Assembly: GCA_945869245.1 (NCBI GenBank) | Contig: CAMBOY010000080.1 | Location: 1 to 11,199, forward strand | Source of the DNA: Hydrogenophaga intermedia | Lineage (GTDB): Bacteria > Pseudomonadota > Gammaproteobacteria > Burkholderiales > Burkholderiaceae_C | DNA length: 11,199 bases | Direction of reading: 5' to 3' | In this document: positions 1-6,151 of the stretch, in pieces | Numbering within the stretch: position 1 is the first letter of the stretch | How the letters are laid out: the number at the start of each line of letters is the position of its first letter | Position numbers and translations under genes: made by a program | The notes under the pieces: generated by a model | What the model saw: only the letters and a program-made list of their open reading frames with translations | What the model was told of the DNA's origin: nothing | The model's database searches: none

Positions 1-138
1 GGCCAACGTTGACGTGGTTCCGCGGAGTTGGCGGGTAGGTAGCACCGAGCCGCTTGGGCAACCAGCGGCCCAGATGAATGGCGGTCACATGTGGGGAAAC
101 CCGCATGCACAGAATCCGGCTTATCGGCGCGCTTCACA
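1..138 (+). ncRNA. rnpB: RNase P RNA, 3' end (5' part outside window)
   Basis: This is the 3' third of the catalytic RNA of ribonuclease P, which removes 5' leaders from pre-tRNAs. It is recognised from conserved bacterial RNase P sequence: GGGTAGGT then GAGCC near 33-50, AGATGAATG at 72-80, and ACAGAATCCGGCTTATCGG at about 109-127, the last carrying the 3' strand of helix P4. Two hairpins fit family helices. Positions 50-68 form a stem closed by a GCAA tetraloop (P18 position). Positions 88-107 form an 8-bp stem with a GAAA tetraloop between the P2 and P4 strands (P19 position). The 3' end is set by comparison with the E. coli end (TTCAC plus a few bases) and may be off by 2-4 nt. A T-rich run at 139-149 follows and could aid termination, but no clear terminator hairpin is visible. 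The gene starts left of the window. Confidence 0.93.
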
Positions 139-140
139 CT

Positions 141-751
141 TTATTTTTCTGCAGCTTCCCGGGGCATCCAGCCGGTTCGCAAGGCGTGTGCCCAGTCGGG
201 GCGCTGGCGTTGATCGGCCAGCCGGGCCATGGACTCGTGGTCGTAAGCCACACTGATCAGCTCACACACCCAGCCATCGCCGCACCGTTGCACTACTGCA
301 TATCGTGCATCGGGGCTGCCGGTTTCGATGCGGTGGTAGCTTGAATGCGGGTAGGGGTGGTGGTCGTCGTAGGCGGGCAGGCCCACGCTGCCAGGATTGA
401 CGATCAGCAGGCCGCTGGGCAGTCGCACCGAGCGCGGCACATGGGTGTGCCCGCAGGCCAGCAGCGTGATGTGAGCGGGGACGCGTTCGTCCAGTCGCTC
501 GATGATCTCTGCGAGGCTGGCCAACCGCGCTTCTTCGCCCACTGGGGTTTCAAGCAGGTACTCGATATCGCTGCGCGGGCTGCCGTGGCACAAAGCCACA
601 TCACCGCCGATGCGCTCAGGCCAAACTGATCCGCTGTGCAGCCGGGGGTCGCACGGGTCGGCGTGTCCACGCCGCGGCGTGTGATGTCGGCGATGACCAC
701 GTCCAGCGCGGCCAGATTGCCGTGGATGTCCGAGACCAATGCGAGTTGCAT
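141..751 (-). pseudogene. Broken calcineurin-like metallophosphoesterase (YfcE/MJ0936-like family)
   Basis: The N-terminal piece starts at the ATG whose first base is 751, behind an AGGGAG ribosome site, and reads MQLALVSDIHGNLAALD, with the SDIHGN metal-binding motif of calcineurin-like phosphoesterases. The C-terminal piece lies in another frame (141 to about 660). It carries ALCHGSP, then ACGHTHVPR (the GHTH motif) and NPGSVGLP, as in the family, and ends in TAA at 141-143. The span is 611 nt, not a multiple of three, and the reading frame changes near 655-670. The central motifs GDxxxxGP and GNHE, normally between these two pieces, are absent, so I estimate that 60-90 codons were lost along with the frame. 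The ancestor was probably about 240-250 residues. Loss of several metal ligands makes an active enzyme very unlikely. The 3' end abuts the 3' end of rnpB. Confidence 0.82.
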
Positions 752-793
752 GGTGAGCTCCCTGACAGTGTGTGCTGAGGCATTGTGCAGGGA

Positions 794-822
794 TTGACCC
801 AGGGTGGGATGTCTATTACAGT
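794..822 (+). promoter_or_regulatory. Predicted sigma70 promoter of the toxin-antitoxin operon
   Basis: TTGACC at 794-799 and TACAGT at 817-822 are separated by exactly 17 bp, close to the sigma70 consensus. The expected transcription start is near 829, inside the 7-bp repeat tract, about 35 nt before the antitoxin GTG. It is the best conventional -35/-10 pair in the window. It lies in the short gap between the divergent phosphoesterase remnant and the antitoxin. Type II antitoxins usually repress their own promoter, but no clear palindromic operator was seen. Confidence 0.55.
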
Positions 823-850
823 GCATCACGCATCACGCATCACGCATCAC
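823..850 (+). repeat. Four perfect tandem copies of GCATCAC
   Basis: The heptamer GCATCAC occurs four times without a mismatch (823-829, 830-836, 837-843, 844-850). The tract starts immediately after the predicted -10 hexamer and ends 13 nt before the antitoxin GTG, so it overlaps the expected transcription start and leader. A perfect short tandem array like this can change copy number by slippage. Confidence 0.9.
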
Positions 851-863
851 TTTGGAGCCCGCC

Positions 864-1121
864 GTGCGCACCACCCTTAGCCTCGACGACGACGTGTTGT
901 ACGCCGCCAAAAGCATCGCCCTGCGCGAAGGGCGCAGCTTGGGCGAGGTGGTGTCCGAGCTGGCGCGCCGCGCCTTGCAAGAACCCGTGCTGGGCGCTGC
1001 GGCTACCGACCCATTGGCCACGCAGCTCGCTGCTTTGGGCTTGGTGCCTCACCGCGCGCCGCAGGTGGCGGTGGTGACGCAGGCCCAGGTGGAGGCCTTG
1101 CGCGAAGCCGAGGGTGTATGA
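864..1121 (+). CDS. Ribbon-helix-helix type II antitoxin
   Basis: An 85-residue protein starting at GTG 864, preceded by GGAG at 854-857 with a 6-nt gap. This start is chosen because MRTTLSLDDDVLYAAKSIA is the typical beginning of CopG/VapB-like ribbon-helix-helix antitoxins: a short beta strand (RTTLSLDD) that contacts DNA, then two helices (VLYAAKSIALREG and SLGEVVSELARRAL). The C-terminal half (about residues 45-85) would wrap and block the toxin. The next gene encodes a PIN-domain protein, the usual partner. By family, the protein neutralises the toxin and represses its own promoter. The stop TGA (1119-1121) overlaps an ATG (1118-1120) in the ATGA arrangement typical of coupled antitoxin/toxin pairs, but that ATG now opens only a 43-codon frame through the inserted repeat. 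Confidence 0.8.
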   Translation: MRTTLSLDDDVLYAAKSIALREGRSLGEVVSELARRALQEPVLGAAATDPLATQLAALGLVPHRAPQVAVVTQAQVEALREAEGV

Positions 1122-1258
1122 GCGCCGCCGGGCCGTTCCCAAGGCGCTCAGCCCCGCAGTGCGCAGCACGGAGGGTTGTCTGGTACGCCGCCGGGCCGTT
1201 CCCAAGGCGCTCAGCCCCGCAGTGCGCAGCACGGAGGGTCGCCTCATGAGCCGCCGGG
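1118..1258 (+). repeat. Tandem 63-bp repeat (two copies plus a 9-bp third start) at the antitoxin/toxin junction
   Basis: A 54-bp block starting CGCCGCCGGGCCGTTCCCAA and ending GCACGGAGGGT is present at 1123-1176 and again, identical, at 1186-1239. The period is 63 bp. Nine bases of a third unit (GCCGCCGGG, 1250-1258) follow in the same register. Between copies the roughly 9-bp spacers differ. The six bases ATGAGC occur at both flanks (1118-1123 and 1246-1251). The second copy's GGAGGG (1233-1238) lies 7 nt before the ATG of the toxin. Because 63 is a multiple of three, the toxin frame stays open through both copies and would read two near-identical 21-residue units if translated from the GTG at 1114. 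It resembles GC-rich extragenic repeats scattered in Comamonadaceae genomes (recollection, not searched). Confidence 0.88.
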
Positions 1259-1743
1259 TACGTGAGGCATCGCCGGCCTATCTGGCGAAAAGGGTGTCGG
1301 CTGCAGTGCCGGTGAGCCTGCTCGATGTGAATGTGCTGATTGCCTTGTGCGACGGCCGGCATGAGCACCACGAACTGGCGGCGCGCTGGTTTGTGGCCCA
1401 CGCTGCCGAGGGCTGGGCCAGTTGCCCGATGACCCACACCGGCGCCGTTCGCATCATGAGCGCGCCTGCTTATCCCGGCGCGCGGCCGGTGGCGCAGGTG
1501 CTGGCGCAGCTGCAAGCCATGTGTGCCCACGCCTATCACCGATTTTGGCCAGACGCGGTGAGCCTGGTGGCACCCGGCACGCTCAACGTGGCCCATGTGC
1601 TGGGCCACCGCCAGCTCACCGACGCTTATTTGCTGGCGCTGGCGGTGCACCAGCACGGTCGGCTGGTGACGCTGGACGGCGGTGTGGCCATTCAGATGGT
1701 GCAGGGTGCCACGCCTGGGCACCTGCTGCGCTTGTTGCCCTGA
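1246..1743 (+). CDS. PIN-domain toxin (VapC-like ribonuclease)
   Basis: 165 residues from ATG 1246, placed 7 nt after GGAGGG. The PIN core starts at about residue 22 (VSLLDVNVLIALCDGRHEHHE), and in-frame GTG codons at 1294, 1306 and 1312 could be closer to the family start. PIN toxins are Mg-dependent ribonucleases, many of which cut tRNA or rRNA. Acidic residues seen are D27 (LLDVN), D126 (LTDAYLLALA) and D144 (VTLDGG). At the usual second acidic position the motif is MTHTGAVRIMS, with His64 where a Glu or Gln is common, so activity is not certain. The frame is also open upstream to GTG 1114, which would add 44 residues from the repeat. That longer form is less likely given the good ribosome site. 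Partner of the antitoxin at 864. The stop is 6 bp from the convergent NUDIX/MBL gene. Confidence 0.78.
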   Translation: MSRRVREASPAYLAKRVSAAVPVSLLDVNVLIALCDGRHEHHELAARWFVAHAAEGWASCPMTHTGAVRIMSAPAYPGARPVAQVLAQLQAMCAHAYHRFWPDAVSLVAPGTLNVAHVLGHRQLTDAYLLALAVHQHGRLVTLDGGVAIQMVQGATPGHLLRLLP

Positions 1744-1749
1744 TTCGCT

Positions 1750-3450
1750 TCAGAGGTTAAACCCCCCCAAACTGCGGATGCGCTCCACATGCGCCAGCAG
1801 CGAGCGTTGCGCCACCGGCCACAGGCGCTCGGGCACGTCGGCATAAGCCAGCTTTACCCATTCGTCCACCGGTCCGTCGGGCAAGGCCTGCAGCGCGCGC
1901 GCCACTTTGGCTTCGCGTGCCAAGCGGTGCGCTTTGAGCTGAGCAATGGCTGCACGCGCACCACCGTGCGGCGGGCCGCTGGGGTTGTCGGCGCTTCTGC
2001 GCCAGTCGCCCAGCACGTAGCCGTGCGCTGGCAGGATGAAGTGCACGCCGCATTCGGCACACACCGCGTCCAGCTTGTCCAGCGAATCTAGGTAGTCGGC
2101 CATGTTGCCATCGGGTGGGTCGATGACGGTGGTGCTGCCGTTGAGGATGTGGTCGCCGCTCAACAGCAGGCCGTCTTCCTCCAGCACCAGGCACACATGG
2201 TTGGCGGCATGGCCGGGGGTGTGCACCGCCCGCAGGGTGTGGGTGTTGCCGTCGCTACCCCGCAGCACGATGCGCTCGCCATCGGCCAGCGCGCGGTCGG
2301 GTGTGAAGGCGCTGTTGGCGCGTGCGGTGGGGGCGCTGGGCAAGCCGAGTATCGGGGGCGCTTGCCTTGCGCCTTGGGCGCACAGCGACTGCAGCTGGGG
2401 CGCGCCCGGCGAGTGGTCGGGGTGCGAGTGGGTGCAGATGATGGCGCGGATGTCGCCACCAGCTGCGCGCCACAGGCGTTCAATGTGCTCGGCGTCGTTT
2501 GGGCCTGGGTCAATCACCGCGTAACCGGTGTGCGGGTCGCCCACCACATAGCTGTTGGTGCCGGGGCCGGTCATGAAACCGGGGTTGGGTGCGGTCAGGC
2601 GCTGCACATTCTTCATCAGCGCCACAGGCCGTTCGGTTTGCCAGGCCAGTTCGTGCACGATCTGCCCATCCGGGCAGGTCAGTGCCAGTTCGCCAAAGGG
2701 CGCTTCGTGCTCCATGTGGCGCGACTCTTTGCCGTGCATCAGGCCAGCGCGCGGGCAGCTGGTGAACAGGGGCTCGTCCGTGGCCGAGCATGCGGCCAGC
2801 ACCGCGTCCACCGTGGCATAGGCCTGCAGCCGGTCCAGCGTGCGAATAGTGGGGAAGATGATGAAAAACTGGCCTGCCGCGTGCCGGGCCAGCGCGTCGG
2901 CCGGGCGCACCCAGACCGGCTCGAACTGTTCCGATTCATCGGCCACCGGCTCCTGGCCTTCGGGCATGCGCGCGACCAGAAAGGGCACATCAAATCGCTT
3001 GGGCAGGTCGCGGTCGGTGATCCAGTGCGCCAGCACAAACACCTCGGCACCCGACAGCGTGAGCCCATGCGCGGCGCACAGCGCGGCAAACGGGGCTTTG
3101 CGGTCGAGTGCGGCGATGTCTTCGGTGCGCAGGTGGCTACAGTCCACGCGGCGCGCCAGCAACACGCCGAGTTCTTCAAAGCTCTCGCGGATGGCGGCAA
3201 TCGCCTGGGTCAGGTGCAAGTCGCTCTGGGTGGCGCGCCGGGTGGATTGGGCGTGGCACTGGGCGTCGGCCGCGTCGATGCCGCCGCCGGGAAACACATA
3301 AGCGCCAGGCGCAAAACTCGCGTGCATGGAGCGGCGCGTCATCAGCACTTCGAGGCCTTGGGCGCCATCGCGCAGCAGCAGCACGGTGGCGGCGGCGCGC
3401 AGGGGCGCCACAGCGCGGGCAGGGTGAAGGAGTTGTGTGGGTCGGACCAT
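1750..3450 (-). CDS. NUDIX hydrolase / metallo-beta-lactamase fold fusion protein
   Basis: 566 residues. Residues 1-230 are a NUDIX-like domain: PGGGIDAAD near 54-62 and a Nudix-box core RESFEELGVLL at 88-98, after an enlarged spacer. NUDIX enzymes cleave nucleoside diphosphates linked to another group, such as CoA derivatives. Residues 250-566 are a metallo-beta-lactamase fold hydrolase of the LACTB2/glyoxalase II-like group. It has GPGTNSYVVG at 295-304, the zinc motif THSHPDH at 340-346, further ligands His414 (TPGHAANH), Asp433-His434 (SGDH) and His476 (PAHG), and a helical C-terminus typical of LACTB2-like proteins. ATG 3450 is preferred because the NUDIX homology begins right after it and a -10-like hexamer lies 7 nt upstream. 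Longer open frame exists but overlaps dapF on the other strand. No signal peptide is seen, so cytoplasmic. The substrate is unknown. It is divergent from dapF. Confidence 0.85.
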   Translation of the reverse strand: MVRPTQLLHPARAVAPLRAAATVLLLRDGAQGLEVLMTRRSMHASFAPGAYVFPGGGIDAADAQCHAQSTRRATQSDLHLTQAIAAIRESFEELGVLLARRVDCSHLRTEDIAALDRKAPFAALCAAHGLTLSGAEVFVLAHWITDRDLPKRFDVPFLVARMPEGQEPVADESEQFEPVWVRPADALARHAAGQFFIIFPTIRTLDRLQAYATVDAVLAACSATDEPLFTSCPRAGLMHGKESRHMEHEAPFGELALTCPDGQIVHELAWQTERPVALMKNVQRLTAPNPGFMTGPGTNSYVVGDPHTGYAVIDPGPNDAEHIERLWRAAGGDIRAIICTHSHPDHSPGAPQLQSLCAQGARQAPPILGLPSAPTARANSAFTPDRALADGERIVLRGSDGNTHTLRAVHTPGHAANHVCLVLEEDGLLLSGDHILNGSTTVIDPPDGNMADYLDSLDKLDAVCAECGVHFILPAHGYVLGDWRRSADNPSGPPHGGARAAIAQLKAHRLAREAKVARALQALPDGPVDEWVKLAYADVPERLWPVAQRSLLAHVERIRSLGGFNL

Positions 3451-3487
3451 GCCGGCGATTGTGCCGCCAAGGCGGATAATCCCATCC
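3451..3487. promoter_or_regulatory. Symmetric divergent promoter region between the NUDIX/MBL gene and dapF
   Basis: The whole intergenic region is 37 bp. A perfect 12-bp palindrome CCGCCAAGGCGG sits at 3464-3475. On the plus strand GATAAT (3475-3480) leaves 7 nt to the dapF ATG at 3488. On the minus strand CACAAT (complement of 3458-3463) leaves 7 nt to the ATG at 3450. Neither gene has a Shine-Dalgarno sequence here. With a -10 hexamer at standard distance, both transcripts would begin at or one base before the A of ATG, so they would be leaderless. No good -35 is visible on either side. The promoter reading is inference from position and from the same motif in front of other genes in the window. 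Confidence 0.5.
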
Positions 3488-4360
3488 ATGCGCATACCGT
3501 TCACCAAAATGCAGGGCGCGGGCAACGACTTTGTGGTGCTCGACGAAACCCGGGGCCGCTTCGGCCTGACCGAAGCCCAATACCGCTGGCTGGCCGATCG
3601 CCATTTTGGTGTGGGCGCCGACCAGATTTTGAGTGTGCGCCCCGCGCCCAGCGAGGCGGTCGATTTTGAATACGTGATCCACAACGCCGATGGCGGCGAG
3701 GTGGAGCACTGTGGCAATGGCGCGCGCTGTTTTGTGCGCTATGTGCAAGACCAAGGCTTGACCGCGCGCAACCCGGTGCGGGTGCGCGTGAAGCACGGCG
3801 ACATCAGCCTCTTGGCCGAGCCCGATGGCCGGGTGCGGGTGGACATGGGGGCGCCGATTGTTGATCTGCCCCAGGTGCCTTTTGATCCTCAGGGTCTGTC
3901 GCCGCTGCCTTCGGGCGGTTTCGAACGCTGGCCGCTGCCGCTGCACAACGGTGCGGTGGCCGAGGTGGCGGTGCTGTCCATGGGCAATCCGCACGCGGTG
4001 TTGCGGGTGGACGATGTGGACACCGCTCCCGTGGCTACCTGGGGTCCGCAGATCGAAAACCACCTGTGCTTTCCGCGCCGAGTTAACGCAGGCTTCTTGC
4101 AGGTGGTCTCACGCAGCGAGGTGCGTCTGCGGGTGTACGAGCGCGGCGCGGGCGAAACGCTGGCCTGCGGAACGGGCGCGTGCGCAGCGGTGGTGGCGGG
4201 TATTCGCCAAGGCTGGTTGGACGAGCGGGTGGATGTGCACACCCGAGGCGGCGTGCTCACCATCGAATGGCAGGCTTCGGCCGGCCTGCACCAACCGGTG
4301 TGCATGACCGGTCCGGCCACCCGCGTGTTTGAAGGCACCATCGACGTTCCCGATCTTTGA
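3488..4360 (+). CDS. dapF: Diaminopimelate epimerase
   Basis: 290 residues, close to the family's usual 275-290. The enzyme interconverts LL- and meso-diaminopimelate, the last but one step to lysine and the source of meso-DAP for peptidoglycan. It is cytoplasmic and cofactor-free. The start MRIPFTKMQGAGNDFVVLD is the canonical DapF N-terminus, which fixes ATG 3488. The two catalytic cysteines are present: Cys75 in HCGNGARC and Cys227 in LACGTGAC. MGNPHAV (165-171) and YERGAGETLACGTG (217-230) are also conserved. The usual aromatic-rich NVEFV segment reads NAGFLQV. It is the first gene of an operon: the DUF484 gene starts 11 nt after the stop and xerC follows, the same order as in E. coli and many other proteobacteria. 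No ribosome site is seen before the ATG, consistent with a leaderless start. Confidence 0.97.
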   Translation: MRIPFTKMQGAGNDFVVLDETRGRFGLTEAQYRWLADRHFGVGADQILSVRPAPSEAVDFEYVIHNADGGEVEHCGNGARCFVRYVQDQGLTARNPVRVRVKHGDISLLAEPDGRVRVDMGAPIVDLPQVPFDPQGLSPLPSGGFERWPLPLHNGAVAEVAVLSMGNPHAVLRVDDVDTAPVATWGPQIENHLCFPRRVNAGFLQVVSRSEVRLRVYERGAGETLACGTGACAAVVAGIRQGWLDERVDVHTRGGVLTIEWQASAGLHQPVCMTGPATRVFEGTIDVPDL

Positions 4361-4371
4361 CATCCACCACC

Positions 4372-5079
4372 ATGACCACACCCGACGAACACACCCTGGC
4401 TCCGATCACCGAAGGCGACATCGCCAATTACCTGCTCAACACCCCCGATTTCTTTGAGCGGTACGCCGCTGTGTTGTCGGGCGTGCAATTGGTGAGCCCG
4501 CACGGCGCCCGGGCGGTGAGCCTGCAGGAGCGCCAGGTGGAAATCCTGCGCGAGAAGATGAAGACGCTGGAGATGAAGGCGGTGGGCATGATTCGACATG
4601 GCCACGAAAACGCGTCCATCACCGACAAGCTGCTGGGCTGGGTGGAAGTGCTGCTGCGGGTGCGCGAGCCAGCCGATCTGCCCCCGACCTTGTGCGAGGA
4701 CATGAAGCAGCGCTTTGCCCTGCCGCAAGCGGTGCTGCGGCTGTGGGGTGTGGATCCGGCTTATGCGGGCTTGGCCGCTGCTGCGCCGCTGGACAGCGCG
4801 TTGCAAGACCAATTGCAGGCGCTCACCGAGCCGGTGTGTGGCCTCACGCCTGAGGCCGGGTTGTCGCAGGCGCTGCGTCCCTGCCTGGCGCCCGGTGTGC
4901 TGGCCGCCTCGCTGGCGGTGGTGCCGCTGCGCGCAGCGGTGGGCGGGCCGGTGGTGGGTGCGCTGTTGCTGGCGTCGGACGACGCGCAGCGGTTCACCGC
5001 CGACATGGGCACCGACTTTTTGCTGCGCATTGCCGACATGGCGGGCGCGGCGCTGTCGCGGCTGTACCCGGTCGCTTAA
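4372..5079 (+). CDS. DUF484 family protein
   Basis: 235 residues from ATG 4372, the first ATG after dapF. A TTG at 4357 overlapping the dapF stop would add five residues and is less likely. The N-terminal segment ITEGDIANYLLNTPDFFERY is the signature of DUF484 (E. coli YigA position). A helical stretch with SLQERQVEILREKMKTLEMK at 50-69 probably forms a coiled coil. Residues 120-235 look like a GAF-type domain (VVPLRAAVGGPVVGALLLAS then a closing helix). The biochemical role of the family is not established. Its constant place between dapF and xerC suggests co-expression. No membrane segment or signal peptide is seen, and no strong ribosome site, so translation may be coupled to dapF. Confidence 0.9.
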   Translation: MTTPDEHTLAPITEGDIANYLLNTPDFFERYAAVLSGVQLVSPHGARAVSLQERQVEILREKMKTLEMKAVGMIRHGHENASITDKLLGWVEVLLRVREPADLPPTLCEDMKQRFALPQAVLRLWGVDPAYAGLAAAAPLDSALQDQLQALTEPVCGLTPEAGLSQALRPCLAPGVLAASLAVVPLRAAVGGPVVGALLLASDDAQRFTADMGTDFLLRIADMAGAALSRLYPVA

Positions 5080-5099
5080 GCGTCTTTGGCGGCCCTCGC

Positions 5100-6047
5100 A
5101 TGCACTGGCCCGCCACACTCAGCGCCGACGACGCGCGGCACCTGCACAACTACCTGTGCCATGTGCAGGTAGAAAAGCGCCTGGCCGAGCGCACACTGGC
5201 GCTCTACACCGAAGACCTGCAGCGCCTGGCCACCGAGGTGCTAGAGCCCGGCTTGGACCTGCTGCGGCTGCAGCCGGCCCACATTCGCCGCGCGGTGGCG
5301 CGCATGCACGCCGGCGGGCGAACGCCCAGCGGCATTGCGCGGGTGCTCTCCAGCTGGCGTGGGCTGTTTCTCTGGTTGGGGCGCGAAGGCCTGATCGGCC
5401 ACAACCCAGTGCAAGACGTGCGCGCGCCCAAAGCGCGCAAGCCTTTGCCCAAGGCCTTGCCGGTGGACCAAGCGGTGCAATTGGCCGCGCACCTGGAACC
5501 CGACGACGACCCGGCGCTGGCCGCGCGCGACCACGCGGTGGCCGAGCTGCTGTACGGCTGCGGCCTGCGCATTGGCGAGTTGGTGGGGCTCGACGTTCAG
5601 GCCAGCGCCGAGGCGCGCGGCTGGATCGACCTGAGCGAAGCCGAGGTGTTTGTGCTGGGCAAGGGCGGTAAGCGCCGCAGCGTGCCTCTGGGGCGGGCGG
5701 CGGTGCAGGCCTTGCGCGATTGGCTCACCGCCCGAGACGGTTGGGCGCCCGATGTGGCGGCGCTGTTTGTCGGGCAGCGTGGCCAGCGGCTCACGCCCCA
5801 GCACCTGCGGCTGCGCTTGCGGCAGTTGGGGCTCAAGGCGGGCGTCAACACCCCGGTGCACCCCCACATGCTGCGCCATTCCTTTGCTAGCCATGTGTTG
5901 CAGAGCAGCGGCGATTTGCGCGCGGTGCAAGAGCTGCTGGGCCACGCCAACATCGGCACTACGCAGGTCTACACCCGGCTCGACTTTCAACACCTGGCCA
6001 AGGTGTACGACGCTGCCCACCCCCGAGCACGGCGCAGCAAGCCTTGA
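5100..6047 (+). CDS. xerC: Tyrosine recombinase XerC
   Basis: 315 residues. With XerD it resolves chromosome dimers at dif near cell division. The N-terminal core-binding domain (about 10-100) has SADDARHLHNYLCHV and RTLALYTEDL. The catalytic domain carries all the tyrosine-recombinase residues: Arg157 in GLRIGEL, Lys188 in LGKGGKRR, His256 and Arg259 in HPHMLRHSFASH, His282 in LLGHANIG, and the nucleophile Tyr291 in TTQVYTRLD. No integron- or phage-type features are seen, and its place after dapF-DUF484 marks it as the housekeeping gene. It starts at ATG 5100, 20 nt after the DUF484 stop, without a clear ribosome site. The region from 6048 to 6151 downstream has no gene and holds the promoter of the DsrE gene. 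Confidence 0.95.
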   Translation: MHWPATLSADDARHLHNYLCHVQVEKRLAERTLALYTEDLQRLATEVLEPGLDLLRLQPAHIRRAVARMHAGGRTPSGIARVLSSWRGLFLWLGREGLIGHNPVQDVRAPKARKPLPKALPVDQAVQLAAHLEPDDDPALAARDHAVAELLYGCGLRIGELVGLDVQASAEARGWIDLSEAEVFVLGKGGKRRSVPLGRAAVQALRDWLTARDGWAPDVAALFVGQRGQRLTPQHLRLRLRQLGLKAGVNTPVHPHMLRHSFASHVLQSSGDLRAVQELLGHANIGTTQVYTRLDFQHLAKVYDAAHPRARRSKP

Positions 6048-6078
6048 GGCGCAGGGCGTCGTGGCATGGTGTGCCGGT

Positions 6079-6100
6079 GTGCCCCAATTGGCGGCACAAT
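6079..6100 (+). promoter_or_regulatory. Predicted promoter of the DsrE-family gene
   Basis: GTGCC (6079-6083) and GGCAC (6093-6097) form an inverted repeat around CCAATTGG, and CACAAT at 6095-6100 is the likely -10. The same GGCGG-CACAAT arrangement stands before other genes in the window. The start would be near 6107, giving a leader of about 45 nt that ends in a strong AAGGAG ribosome site. No convincing -35 hexamer is seen. Confidence 0.45.
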
Positions 6101-6151
6101 ACGGGACCATCAGGGCATACCCCCTGGATGTATTACCCCAAGGAGACTCAG

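Noticed and set aside
14..344. Small plus-strand open frames at 14-256 and 78-344
   Set aside because: They lie on RNase P RNA and the antisense of the phosphoesterase remnant. The RNA explains the conservation.
823..850. CRISPR-like or iteron array from the GCATCAC copies
   Set aside because: The units are 7 bp with no spacers and no Cas or replication gene nearby. It is a simple tandem repeat.
1118..1249. 43-codon frame through the repeat as an independent gene
   Set aside because: It consists only of the repeat in another frame. It might be translated as a relay but shows no protein-like features.
2149..3669. Open frame of 506 codons on the plus strand opposite the NUDIX/MBL gene
   Set aside because: No domain is recognisable and the opposite strand carries intact active-site motifs, so this is a GC-driven shadow.
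5100..6047. Tyrosine recombinase as a phage or integron integrase, marking a mobile island
   Set aside because: It is the full housekeeping XerC with the dapF-DUF484-xerC order. There is no attachment site, tRNA or phage gene nearby.
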